DNA of 58,837 nt, taken from Pseudomonas sp. BN411 (lineage in GTDB: Bacteria > Pseudomonadota > Gammaproteobacteria > Pseudomonadales > Pseudomonadaceae). Numbering within the stretch: the first letter of the stretch is position 1; each line of letters begins with the position of its first letter. The DNA is taken from NCBI RefSeq assembly GCF_029871235.1, contig NZ_SSOM01000057.1, positions 1 through 58,837 on the forward strand, given 5' to 3'. Shown piece by piece: positions 9,249 to 17,443 of this stretch. Both the position numbers and the translations under genes were made by a program. The notes beneath the pieces are model-generated. The model was given only the letters and a program-made list of their open reading frames with translations. It was not told the origin of the DNA and did not search any database.

Positions 9249-10142
9249 ATGGCATTGCCTTCGCTCAACAGCCTCAGGGTATTCGAGTCCGTCGCACGAC
9301 TCGGCAGTGTCACTGCAGCCGCTGGCGAATTGAACGTGACCGCCGGAGCCGTCAGTCAGCAAGTAAAGACCCTGCAGGGCCATCTTGGCTTCGAGCTGCT
9401 GGTCAGAAGCGGAAGGCATCTCGCACTGACCGACAAGGGCACCCTGTTGCAGAGGCGCGTTTCCAGAGCCATCAGCGAGATCCAGGAAGCGATCCACGCA
9501 CTGCAGGATGATGATTCGACGGCCCTGCAACCCGTAAGGCTCACCTTGTCGTTGCCACCGCTTCATACGATCGGTTGGCTCGCGACGCCCTTGTTCGACT
9601 TCATGGAGTCCAATGAGAGAGCAGACCTCACCATCATCACTGCCAGCTCCTTCGATGAGGTCGACTGGACGATAGCTGACTGCGCAGTGGTACATGGCAC
9701 GCCGCCATGGGAAGGATTTTTCTGGAGGCATCTACGTGAGACGCGCCTGACGCCAGTCTGCAACCCGCGCTTGTCAAAAGGCTCTGACGCAATCCGCAGC
9801 GTGGTCGATCTGCGCAAGCACAGGTTGTTGCACGAGGACGACGGACACCAGTGGCAGCAATGGCTTGCAGCGGTCGGCGGCACAAACCCAGGTGGAGCCG
9901 ATATCCATTTCGAGGATATCGAGATGGCTCTGCAAGCGGCTCGCGATGGCCTTGGCGTGGCTCTGGCCGACGAAAGTACCTCCCGCCAGGACTTGGAGGA
10001 AGGCCGTCTAATCCAGCCCCTGAAGCTCGCGGTTCCGGCGGCGAAAAGCTACTACGGCCTTTGCTCTGCTGCTAAACGCGGGCAGCCGGGTGTCGACTAC
10101 TTGCTCGATTGGCTCGAATTCATTGCGAACGAGCGATTCTGA
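9249..10142 (+). CDS. LysR-family regulator, GcvA-like
   Basis: Transcriptional regulator of 297 residues. The N-terminus (LPSLNSLRVFESVARLGSVT, AAGELNVTAGAVSQQVKTLQ) has the pattern of the GcvA/AmpR subgroup of LysR proteins. The C-terminal effector domain ends in a Tyr-rich AAKSYYGLCS segment seen in that subgroup. The ATG at 9249 is chosen because the family N-terminus begins there; longer in-frame extensions overlap the tautomerase gene and look non-coding. It lies 80 bases downstream in the same direction as the acyl-CoA dehydrogenase-tautomerase pair and probably regulates it, either from its own promoter or by read-through. Ligand unknown. Confidence 0.92.
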   Translation: MALPSLNSLRVFESVARLGSVTAAAGELNVTAGAVSQQVKTLQGHLGFELLVRSGRHLALTDKGTLLQRRVSRAISEIQEAIHALQDDDSTALQPVRLTLSLPPLHTIGWLATPLFDFMESNERADLTIITASSFDEVDWTIADCAVVHGTPPWEGFFWRHLRETRLTPVCNPRLSKGSDAIRSVVDLRKHRLLHEDDGHQWQQWLAAVGGTNPGGADIHFEDIEMALQAARDGLGVALADESTSRQDLEEGRLIQPLKLAVPAAKSYYGLCSAAKRGQPGVDYLLDWLEFIANERF

Positions 10143-10225
10143 TTAAACCCGTTCACGACGGGCCGTTTTCGACCAGAAGCCGTTATTACACCGAGCTGCC
10201 GCTGCTCCAGTATTCGAGCCGATCC

Positions 10226-10435
10226 TCACGATTTCGAAGACGGCCCCCGCCATTTTTCAAAACCATCCAGCAGCATGGTCATGCCTGCATCGAATGTTGC
10301 GGGACTGTCGATTGTGGAGAAAGGCACAGCCAGGCCGTAATCAATCGCGCCTGGCTGCACCCGCTGGAACAGGCGGAATTTGTTCTCGGTGAGGCTGTAG
10401 GTGGCCAGTTCCAGCCTGCGCGCCAGGCGCCATGA
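10226..10435 (-). pseudogene. Remnant of a TetR-type regulator, C-terminal part
   Basis: On the minus strand the frame ending at the TGA at 10226-10228 encodes about 70 residues: WRLARRLELATYSLTE, then AIDYGLAVPFSTIDSP, then FDAGMTMLLDGFEKW. The final block (FDAGxxxLLDGFE) is typical of the last helix of TetR/AcrR regulators of about 200 residues. An in-frame stop occurs immediately upstream (about 10436) and no helix-turn-helix is found before it, so this is a decayed 3' fragment. Assignment rests on pattern recognition only. Confidence 0.5.
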
Positions 10436-10589
10436 GTGTCATTGAAAATCAAATTGTTGGCGCGAAAAGCCAAGCTATTTCGGTCCGTTTGATCCTAGCA
10501 TCCGGGCGGCAGGCAGCGCGGTCGATCAGCTGCCGCCCGCCCGCCGGCAGGGTCCGGAGTATCCCAATAACAAGAATGGAGTTGCCCGC

Positions 10590-12545
10590 ATGTCACAGGC
10601 CGCCACCCGCCTGTTCGTAGACCTTGCCGTGGGCAAGAAGCTGTTGTGTGGTTTCGGTCTGGTGTTATTGCTCACCGTCGCGGTCACGGTCAGCGGCTTC
10701 CTGGCGGTCCAGGCGGTGCTGCAAGGGCATCGCCAGGTCGATCAGTTGGCGGCGGTGAATGTGGAGATCCTGCAGGCGCGGCAGCTGGAGCGCAGTTTCG
10801 CCGTCGAGCAGAACGCCGAGAGCGCCAGGCAGGTGCGCGAGAGTTTGCTCCGGGTGCAGGAGCTACTGGCCGGTCTGGCGCAGGACGCTGCGCCCTCCGA
10901 GCAGCAGCGTGTGCAGGAGATGCAGGAGGCGGTGACCGGGTACCTGAATCAATTCGACAGCTATGTCGAGTTGCAGGGCAAGGCGCGTACCGCGCGGCAG
11001 GACATGGGCAAAGCCGCCGCCGAGGCCCGCGATCAGTTCGAGGCGGTCGAGCTGGAGATGTACGACGGCGTGCGCCAGCAGCTCCAGCAGAGCGACCGTG
11101 TTTCCGGTAACGACCCCCTTGGTCTGGCGGAGACCGCCTCGAGCCTGAGCAAGTCCATGTTCGACCTGCGCACTCAGGAGACCCTGTTCATCATCGACGG
11201 CTCGTCCGAGGCCCTGAAGCAGTGGGCCTTGGTCTGCGAAGACCTGCGCGGCGTCGCCGACAGCATGGTGACCGGATTGACCGATGAGCAGAAGGCTGTG
11301 ATCGACACGGCATTGCAAGCCTTGACCCGATACCAGCAATCCTTCGGCCATTACCAGCAGATCCGCGAGCAGAGCCGTGGCAGCGAGAAGTCGATGATCG
11401 AGCAGGCGCGCTCGGTGCTGGACCTTGCCGAGGCGGCGCAACTGCGGGAGCGGCAGCACATGACGGATGCCAGCGACTGGGCACTGATACAGCTCGGTGG
11501 CATGGGCGTCGCCGCCGTTGTGTTCGGCCTGCTTGCCACCTTGCTGATCTCCCGCTCGATCGTCGGGCCCTTGCGTCAGAGCGTGGTTGTTGCCCGGCGT
11601 ATCGCCGAGGGAGACCTGAGCCAGGATATTCCGCTGCAGCGGCGTGACGAACTGGGCCAACTGATGGCCTCGATGCAGGACATGACCGGCAACCTGCGAA
11701 CCCTGGTGGGCCGGATCGGCGGCGGGGTAGGGCAGATTGCCGCGGCGGCCGAGCAGCTGTCGGCGGTCACTGCGCAGACCAGCGCCGGGGTACAGAACCA
11801 GAAGCTGGAAACCGACCAGGCCGCCGCTGCCATGCATCAGATGGCCGCCACGGTGCAGGAGGTGGCGCAGAACGCCGAGGAGGCCTCGCTGGCGGCGCGC
11901 GAGGCCGATCATGAGGCGCAGCAGGGCAACCAGGTGGTGCAGCAGGCAGTGAGCCATATCGGCGAGCTGGCGGCCGAAGTCGAGCGTTCGGTCGAGGCGA
12001 TCGCCGCGCTGAACCATGAGAGCGACCGCATCACCAGCGTGCTGGAGGTGATCCGCAGCGTTGCCGAACAGACCAACCTGCTGGCACTCAATGCCGCCAT
12101 CGAGGCCGCCCGGGCCGGCGACCAGGGGCGCGGTTTCGCCGTGGTGGCCGACGAGGTGCGGGCGCTGGCGCGGCGCACCCACGACTCGACCGAGGAAATC
12201 GAGAGCCTGATTGCCAGCTTGCAACGCATGGCCAGGGGCGCCGTGGAGCAAATGGACAGCAGTCGCAGCCTGACCCAGCGCACGGTCGGTCTGGCCGCAC
12301 AGGCAGGTAATGCCCTGGTGCGCATCACCCAGGCGGTGAGCACCATCGAGCAGATGAACCAGCAGATCGCCGCCGCTGCCGAGGAACAGAGTTCGGTGGC
12401 GGAAAACATCAGTGAAAGCGTGAGCCGGGTACGTGACATCGGCGAACAGAGCACCAGCGCCAGCCAGCAGACCGCCGCCTCCAGCGCCGAACTGGCGCGC
12501 CTGGGCGGCGAGTTGCAGGACCTGGTCGCACAGTTCCGTACCTAG
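10590..12545 (+). CDS. Methyl-accepting chemotaxis protein
   Basis: Inner-membrane chemoreceptor of 651 residues. A first transmembrane helix (about residues 18-40), a ~250-residue all-helical periplasmic sensor rich in Gln/Glu heptads, a second transmembrane helix (about 293-314, [18 protein letters not shown]), a HAMP linker ([20 protein letters not shown]) and a long cytoplasmic signalling coiled coil are visible. The hairpin tip [20 protein letters not shown] is the conserved CheA/CheW contact region. The sensor length fits the helical bimodular (HBM) class found in receptors such as P. putida McpS for organic acids, but the ligand cannot be read here. No C-terminal CheR-binding pentapeptide is seen (ends LVAQFRT). 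Monocistronic. Confidence 0.93.
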   Translation: MSQAATRLFVDLAVGKKLLCGFGLVLLLTVAVTVSGFLAVQAVLQGHRQVDQLAAVNVEILQARQLERSFAVEQNAESARQVRESLLRVQELLAGLAQDAAPSEQQRVQEMQEAVTGYLNQFDSYVELQGKARTARQDMGKAAAEARDQFEAVELEMYDGVRQQLQQSDRVSGNDPLGLAETASSLSKSMFDLRTQETLFIIDGSSEALKQWALVCEDLRGVADSMVTGLTDEQKAVIDTALQALTRYQQSFGHYQQIREQSRGSEKSMIEQARSVLDLAEAAQLRERQHMTDASDWALIQLGGMGVAAVVFGLLATLLISRSIVGPLRQSVVVARRIAEGDLSQDIPLQRRDELGQLMASMQDMTGNLRTLVGRIGGGVGQIAAAAEQLSAVTAQTSAGVQNQKLETDQAAAAMHQMAATVQEVAQNAEEASLAAREADHEAQQGNQVVQQAVSHIGELAAEVERSVEAIAALNHESDRITSVLEVIRSVAEQTNLLALNAAIEAARAGDQGRGFAVVADEVRALARRTHDSTEEIESLIASLQRMARGAVEQMDSSRSLTQRTVGLAAQAGNALVRITQAVSTIEQMNQQIAAAAEEQSSVAENISESVSRVRDIGEQSTSASQQTAASSAELARLGGELQDLVAQFRT

Positions 12546-12600
12546 ACAATCCACGCCCTAACCAGCGCAGGGCTTACTTCTACACGGAGGACGCTGAGTG

Positions 12601-13029
12601 ATGAGAGCTTTACATCTGGTGTTTACATTGGCCTGGCCGGTGCTTGCGTGGGCGCAGGTTGAAGACGTCTCCACCGACGCAGAGGCGGCGAGTAAGGCCC
12701 AATTGTTTATCAAGGAAGCGAATGCCTTGCATGCCAAGGTCACTGAAATCTGTACAGACCCGAGCGCCACGGGGCTGCTCTATGAAGCAGCTGAAGATGC
12801 AGTGAAGCAGTTGGATGAATGGCCAGAGCATCAGAACGGCCAGGCATTGGCTTCATATCATGCCTGCCGCCAGTCCATGGTGGACGTCCAGAGCTATGCG
12901 TACACCTGCGCCCAGGGTGTGTACAAGGGCAAGACGGAGAGCTACCTGCAGCGCCGGTGGACAGAGGACACCGTCCATTGTGACGAAGCCATTCGTGCAT
13001 CAGGTCTCGCGCTGAAAGACAGCAACTGA
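12601..13029 (+). CDS. Small secreted Cys-containing protein, unknown function
   Basis: 142 residues beginning with a signal peptide (MRALHLVFTLAWPVLAWAQ, likely cleaved after AWA). The mature part is mainly helical and acidic, with four cysteines (in TEIC, YHAC, YTC and VHC) that could make two disulfides in the periplasm. GGAGG at 12586-12590 supports either ATG 12601 or the overlapping GTG 12598. It follows the chemoreceptor by 55 bases in the same direction. I do not recognise a named family. A periplasmic stress or binding protein is possible. Confidence 0.7.
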   Translation: MRALHLVFTLAWPVLAWAQVEDVSTDAEAASKAQLFIKEANALHAKVTEICTDPSATGLLYEAAEDAVKQLDEWPEHQNGQALASYHACRQSMVDVQSYAYTCAQGVYKGKTESYLQRRWTEDTVHCDEAIRASGLALKDSN

Positions 13030-13167
13030 GCTCAAGGCCATCGACGTACGTCCAGATCAGTCAAGTGAGCAAAGCGGCTTGGTCTGTGGCGGCTTGGGCG
13101 AGCTTGTCGGCCTTTTCTCTGACGCAGTGGAGCCGCGAAACCGTGCTCTCCGAGCGGCAGGGCAGGG

Positions 13168-13590
13168 TCAGGAACTGCGACGCACAGGCCTGCCGTGATT
13201 GCCTGACTTGGGTATTTCGGGCGGGTCCGCATCGGCAGCTCGCGCTTGGTCGATGGCCGCGCGTAAATCCTCGTGAGAGCTCACGCCGATCACGCGTTCC
13301 ACAGGCTGGGTCATGTAGTGGCCGACGACCTTGACGCCAATGGCCGCCTCCTCAATGGCGGGAAGTTTCGTGAATCGCACGTCCCAGCCGTTCACCTGAA
13401 TGGCATCCAGTCGAACGCCGTCTCTTAGTAGCGTCTCGACCTTTTCAAGCAGAAGATCCCTTTGCCGCACCAAGGCTCGGTAATCCTCTTCCAGGACAAC
13501 CCATCGCCGACCGTGGACGTTCGGGTAGTTCATCATCACGTGGTAGCGCGGCAGCTGTCTTGGGTAAACGGTTCTTATAGCTTTGCCCAT
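13168..13590 (-). CDS. Hypothetical protein, 140 residues
   Basis: Not recognised. The protein starts MGKAIRTVYPRQLPRYHVMM, has a short charged helix (LEEDYRALVRQRDLLLEKVE) and ends in a basic tail. It has no signal peptide or membrane segment, so it is likely cytosolic. The ATG at 13590 is preferred over a more distal one because AGGA lies about nine bases before it. A 20-bp perfect palindrome lies 46 bases upstream and may control it. It converges with the secreted-protein gene and belongs to a patch of unknown genes with lower GC than the surrounding DNA, which suggests an acquired segment. Confidence 0.55.
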   Translation of the reverse strand: MGKAIRTVYPRQLPRYHVMMNYPNVHGRRWVVLEEDYRALVRQRDLLLEKVETLLRDGVRLDAIQVNGWDVRFTKLPAIEEAAIGVKVVGHYMTQPVERVIGVSSHEDLRAAIDQARAADADPPEIPKSGNHGRPVRRSS

Positions 13591-14135
13591 GGCCAGATTC
13601 CTCATTCCCTTTTCGGGACAGGCAAAACCACAACGCTTCACAGCATGCTGTGAAGGCCCTGGCGGCCATGGCTATTCGGAACTGTTCGACAGGTTCCTGG
13701 CGAACTGCGTCCTCGCTTATCAAGCAGTCTTTCGGTCTTCGCCGTCGCGGTATAAGGATAGTTCCAGCTATGTGTCCGGTTCAGTTGGCAGACCGATGGC
13801 ACTTTGCTCTCTAACGGTGCGGCTATGCCCCTACAGCCCGCCGCTGACGTGCCGTTCCCGGTATGGGCATGTTGGGTTTCCGTAAGTGGGTAGCCCGTCT
13901 CTGGGCAAGACACGACAAGTTTCTCTCTATTGGCGGTAATTAATCGGTGGTGCTAGGCATTCTTAACTAGGCTTATAGCTGGAGGTCCCTCCATACGGGT
14001 GATAGCACCGCCTTAGACGACAGCTACTGTGGCTGCAATGGGCGCCCAGAGTGGCGAGCTTTCTCTCGTCGTTAGAGGCGGGGTCTACAGTGGACAAGTG
14101 CTGCCATGTGCTCCGCCATCGGTGGGGTGCAAAAA
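13591..14135. other. Long intergenic stretch in the unknown-gene patch
   Basis: 545 bases between two outward-facing hypothetical genes. It holds the 20-bp palindrome at 13636-13655 and, from about 13900 onward, AT-richer DNA (for example GGTAATTAATCGG near 13936). No reading frame here shows both a ribosome-binding site and a plausible protein. Confidence 0.5.
13636..13655. promoter_or_regulatory. 20-bp perfect palindrome, candidate operator
   Basis: CTTCACAGCATGCTGTGAAG is a perfect dyad centred on GCATGC, 46 bases upstream of the start of the minus-strand hypothetical gene at 13590. Position and symmetry fit an operator for a dimeric regulator. Confidence 0.5.
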
Positions 14136-14372
14136 ATGGCTATGAATCGAGCGAGTCAGCAGTTGCGTCGTGAGTTGTTGGACATGGAAAAGCGTTGCGA
14201 TGACGCAACCGTGGTCATTTGGAACGAATCCAAATTCTTGCCAGGGACCTCATCAATCACATTGATGAAGGCTATAGCGCTGTTACACCAGAACATGGAT
14301 CACCTGCAGTCGATGGCTGAACACGTCCAATCTGGTGTTGTCGTTGCAGAGAAGTCCCTGAAAACCAAGTAA
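14136..14372 (+). CDS. Small hypothetical protein, 78 residues
   Basis: Not recognised. A mostly helical, charged protein (RELLDMEKRCDDATVVIW; ALLHQNMDHLQSMAEHVQSG) without signal peptide. The ATG at 14136 follows GGTGGGG at a suitable distance; another ATG lies two codons later and an earlier one at 14106 has no ribosome-binding site. Base composition is clearly less GC-rich and codon choice less biased than in neighbouring metabolic genes, which suggests recent acquisition. A GC hairpin without T-run follows at 14391-14413. Confidence 0.5.
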   Translation: MAMNRASQQLRRELLDMEKRCDDATVVIWNESKFLPGTSSITLMKAIALLHQNMDHLQSMAEHVQSGVVVAEKSLKTK

Positions 14373-14390
14373 CCAATAGCTGGAGCAAAA

Positions 14391-14413
14391 CGGCGGATTT
14401 GAACCGTCCGCCG
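14391..14413 (+). terminator. Hairpin after small hypothetical gene
   Basis: CGGCGGA and TCCGCCG arms around a nine-base loop, 18 bases after the stop codon at 14372; no T-run. Confidence 0.35.
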
Positions 14414-14547
14414 TGCACCCCCTAGAGCCAAAACCGCCCGTGGGGTGGTCGGTATGCCCGGAGAAACCTTGCCGGAGTGGAGCCGAACCATGCCAAGGCG
14501 GGGGAGGTACGACCTCACGGTGTATCGTCCGTGATGGGAGGTGGCAA

Positions 14548-14745
14548 ATGCTCCAACTCCAGAAATTCAAATGCCAGGCGAGGGACTGCGGTGAGTGGTC
14601 GGATGTCCGTCTGCATTACGACCCAGACTACGACGCACAAACGGTGATCTGTGCGAAGTGCGGTGCCAGACACCTTGCCTTCCAATTGCCTGCCGCAGAC
14701 GGCCATCCAGCGCAGTTCAAAATCATGTTGCCCTGCGCAGAGTAG
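14548..14745 (+). CDS. Small Cys-rich putative zinc-ribbon protein
   Basis: 65 residues starting MLQLQKFKCQARDCGEWSDV. Two pairs of cysteines, CQARDC near the start and CAKC about 25 residues later, look like a metal-binding knuckle. GGGAGG seven bases before the ATG at 14548 is a strong ribosome-binding site and favours this start over an ORF opening at 14413. No family name can be assigned. It may be a small regulatory or RNA/DNA-binding protein of the acquired patch. Confidence 0.55.
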   Translation: MLQLQKFKCQARDCGEWSDVRLHYDPDYDAQTVICAKCGARHLAFQLPAADGHPAQFKIMLPCAE

Positions 14746-14815
14746 GAACGTTGTCTGTGAACACTGGGCGCGGTCATCACTGATCAACTGCCCCAGCCGC
14801 ACGTGTAGGGCTGTC

Positions 14816-14845
14816 GTAGGGTGGATGTCGCTTTTCACATCCACC
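14816..14845. repeat. REP-like hairpin element
   Basis: GTAGGGTGGATG, a short spacer, then CATCCACC. This is the TAGGGTGGAT...ATCCACC palindrome type common in Pseudomonas intergenic DNA. It lies between the zinc-ribbon gene and the convergent AraC gene and may act as a bidirectional 3' hairpin. Confidence 0.6.
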
Positions 14846-14875
14846 TTCCAATGTCCCAGTTGCTGCAAGGCTCGC

Positions 14876-15931
14876 TTAGCTCTGGAGGTTCGATTGGCGG
14901 TTGCGCAGCAGGCGTGGCTGCCGGTTTGTGGCGTGCTGCTTTTGCCACTTCAAGGGGCTGTCGTTGAACCAGCGGTTGAAGGCCCGGCTGAATCCGCTGG
15001 CGTCGGAGTAGCCGAGCAGCCCGGCCATCTGCGCCATGCTGATGGACGGGTCATCGAGGTAGTGACGCGCCATTTCCTGGCGGGTTTCATCCAGCAAGCG
15101 CTGGAAGGATGTGCCTTCCTGTTCGAGCCGGCGTTGCAGCGTGCGCGGATTGACGGCTATGCAGTCGGCGACCTTCTCGAGGGTGGCGCGGCCACTGGGC
15201 AGCAGGCTGCGTAGCAGCTGCCGGACATAACTGGGCATCTCGTCGGCTGGCAGCCGCTCCATCCTTGCGATGTGTCCGGCGAGCAGTTGGTGCAGCCTTG
15301 CGTCGGTCGCGGCCAGCGGCAGGGAAAGCACCGAGGCGTCGAATTCCAGTTCGGTGCAGCCGGCGGCAAAGACCGGTCGCACACCGAATGCCTGGCAATA
15401 GGTCGCCTCATTGCCCAGTGGCTGGTGTCGGAGCCGGACCGCTGCCGGTCGCCATCCAGCACCGACCAGGGCACGCAGCAACTGCACGCCGACTCCGCAG
15501 GCCAGCTCTTCCGCCTGGGGCAGTCCGGGAACATCGCGCTGGTTGGCGAGATAGCCGAGGCGGGCGACGCCTCCATCGAGGTCGAAGCCGATTTCGGCCG
15601 CGCCGTTGTACAGGAAGTAGTTGGCGCGCAACTCGGCAAGCGCGTCACCGACGGTGCCGGCATTGCGAATCAGATAGAACAGCTCGCCAAAGACATCGAT
15701 GCCCTGGAACAGCCCGTACTGCAGGCCAAACGAGGCATTGCCCGATTGCGCCGCGCAGCGTTCCAGCAGCTCGCAGTAGCGGCGATGGGAGAGGATGCCG
15801 TCCTGCCGGCGCAGGCTGTCTTGGGGCAGCGACACCTGGCGAAGCATCTCCGCCGGATTGAGGCCCTGACCGCTGGCGAATGCATCGAAGCCAACAAGGC
15901 TGAGGGCGCGAACGAACGGATTGAGTGCCAT
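14876..15931 (-). CDS. AraC-family regulator with N-terminal ligand domain (second of tandem pair)
   Basis: 351-residue regulator. The N-terminal ~200 residues (starting MALNPFVRALSLVGFDAFAS) form the arabinose-binding-like domain found in OruR/ArgR-type AraC proteins; the C-terminal ~100 residues carry two helix-turn-helices (LEKVADCIAVNPRTLQRRLE and ISMAQMAGLLGYSDASGFSR) with the conserved AFNRWFNDSPLKW segment. It starts six bases after the stop of an upstream paralogue, so both are on one transcript. The two proteins align along their full length with many conservative differences, pointing to an old duplication. Likely targets are the opposed fatty-acid-type genes from 17.4 kb; this is inference. 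Confidence 0.9.
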   Translation of the reverse strand: MALNPFVRALSLVGFDAFASGQGLNPAEMLRQVSLPQDSLRRQDGILSHRRYCELLERCAAQSGNASFGLQYGLFQGIDVFGELFYLIRNAGTVGDALAELRANYFLYNGAAEIGFDLDGGVARLGYLANQRDVPGLPQAEELACGVGVQLLRALVGAGWRPAAVRLRHQPLGNEATYCQAFGVRPVFAAGCTELEFDASVLSLPLAATDARLHQLLAGHIARMERLPADEMPSYVRQLLRSLLPSGRATLEKVADCIAVNPRTLQRRLEQEGTSFQRLLDETRQEMARHYLDDPSISMAQMAGLLGYSDASGFSRAFNRWFNDSPLKWQKQHATNRQPRLLRNRQSNLQS

Positions 15932-15937
15932 GTTCCG

Positions 15938-16996
15938 CTACTGCCCGGTCGCGCGTGGCGGGCGAAAGGATGCCGGCGCGGCGCCGGACTCGGCCAGCAG
16001 TTGAGCCTGCCGAAAGCGCTGTTTCCATTTCTGCGGACTGACGCCGTTCCAGCGGGTGAAGGCCCGGGAGAACACGCTGAGATCGGCATAGCCCAGCAGC
16101 GCGGCGAGTTGCGTCAGTTTGATGGACGAGTCGCAGATGTAGCGTGTGGCCATTGCCTGGCGTGTCTGGTCCAGCAGCTCCTGAAAGCTGGTGCCCTCGG
16201 CCTGGAGATAGCGCTGCAGGGTGCGCGGACTGAGCTGCATGTGCCCGGCGATCTGCTCGATGCTGATGTGACCCGTGTGCAGCCGCTGGCGCAGCAGCTT
16301 CTGCACGTAGGCCGGAAGTTCCTGCACGGTCAGCCGGGCCAGTTCGTTCAGCTGACGCCGAGCCGATTGCTGGAACCTTTCATCGGTAGCGCTGAGGGGT
16401 GTTTCCAGCAAGGCTGCATCGAAGACCCAGGCATTGACCGGGCCGCCGAAACGCGGTGTGACGCCCAGCAGGCGCCGGTAGGCGCCGGGCTCGCTTGCCG
16501 CCGGGTGTCGCAGCCACAGTGCGTTCGGCTTCCAGGGATGGCCCAACAGGCTTTGCATGAGCTGGGCGCCGATGCCCATGGCCAGTTCCACGGTCTGCCG
16601 CACCGAGGCAGCCTCACCGTCGACGACCTCGTAGAGGAACCGTGCCTGGTCACCCTGTCGTTCGAGATGGAGTTCAGCGCCGCTGCTGTGGACATGGAAG
16701 TACTGCGCCAGCGCCTTCAACGCGTCGCCCACCGTGCGGGCACTCTGGATCAGGTAGAGCAGCCCGCCCAGCGCCTGGGAGCCTTGGTGCAGGCCGAACT
16801 GCAGCCCGAACAGTGGATTCCCCGTACGCCTCGCACAGAGCTCAAGCAGGGCGTTGAACTTCCCACCGGAGATCAGTCCGTCCAGGGCATCGGTAGGGAG
16901 TCCGGCTTCCGCCAGGACGGCATGCGCATCGAGGCCCTGGCTGATGGCGAACTCGTCGAAGCCCAACAGGGCGATGCCGCGGACAAAAGACGTCAT
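15938..16996 (-). CDS. AraC-family regulator with N-terminal ligand domain (first of tandem pair)
   Basis: 352-residue paralogue of the next gene, with the same order: ligand-sensing N-terminal domain (MTSFVRGIALLGFDEFAISQ), then a double helix-turn-helix (ISIEQIAGHMQLSPRTLQRY; IKLTQLAALLGYADLSVFSR) and a conserved AFTRWNGVSPQKW end. The C-terminus is extended by ~25 low-complexity residues. The ATG at 16996 gives the same N-terminus as the paralogue; an ORF extension to 17101 would add 35 Arg-rich residues and is rejected. It faces away from the 48-residue ORF and the FadB-like gene, so the 238-bp gap at 16997-17234 may hold divergent promoters. Confidence 0.9.
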   Translation of the reverse strand: MTSFVRGIALLGFDEFAISQGLDAHAVLAEAGLPTDALDGLISGGKFNALLELCARRTGNPLFGLQFGLHQGSQALGGLLYLIQSARTVGDALKALAQYFHVHSSGAELHLERQGDQARFLYEVVDGEAASVRQTVELAMGIGAQLMQSLLGHPWKPNALWLRHPAASEPGAYRRLLGVTPRFGGPVNAWVFDAALLETPLSATDERFQQSARRQLNELARLTVQELPAYVQKLLRQRLHTGHISIEQIAGHMQLSPRTLQRYLQAEGTSFQELLDQTRQAMATRYICDSSIKLTQLAALLGYADLSVFSRAFTRWNGVSPQKWKQRFRQAQLLAESGAAPASFRPPRATGQ

Positions 16997-17234
16997 TGCG
17001 AGTGCCTGATTGATTCCTGGCGAAGGTGGGGACCAGCGGAAATCCGATGACTGCCGTATTCGTTGCGATCCTACACCACGGCGCCGAGCCCGCAGCGCCA
17101 CGCATCCGGCGTGTCATGAATTACCGATTTTATGGCGCGAACTGCAAAGCTTTCGTGCCGGTCAGCGCCCAGACTCAAGCTACTTAAAACAACAAGGCAC
17201 TGCATTCGGCGCCAGCCGGATGACGGAGGTTTCC

Positions 17235-17381
17235 ATGCGCCGATTCCTGCTCTCTTGCCTGCTCGTGCTCCTGGCCGCCGCTGCCATTCATTCGATCAAA
17301 GCCCCGATCCTGGTCACCCTCGCAGGCCCTCCCACGGCATTGCCGATCGCCAGCATCGGCGATGTGTTCAGGCATTTCTAA
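17235..17381 (+). CDS. 48-residue putative membrane or secreted peptide
   Basis: The short frame MRRFLLSCLLVLLAAAAIHS followed by IKAPILVTLAGPP has a basic start and a hydrophobic segment of about 17 residues, as in a signal peptide or single membrane anchor. GGAGG at 17225-17229 is well placed for the ATG at 17235. It lies between the AraC pair and the FadB-like gene, 62 bases before the latter's start and in the same direction. No family is recognised. It could be a small membrane protein or a leader peptide. Confidence 0.55.
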   Translation: MRRFLLSCLLVLLAAAAIHSIKAPILVTLAGPPTALPIASIGDVFRHF

Positions 17382-17443
17382 GCAACCAGGCGGGAGGCGT
17401 CTTCCCGCCGCGCGGTGACTGCCTGGCAACCCGAGGATTTCCA

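Noticed and set aside
10863-12554. 563-codon open frame opposite the chemoreceptor
   Set aside because: The Leu/His/Gly-rich translation is typical antisense shadow in GC-rich DNA; the plus-strand chemoreceptor is unambiguous.
15272-17050. 592-codon plus-strand frame across the two AraC genes
   Set aside because: It is the complement of two well-conserved minus-strand regulators and has no recognisable domains.
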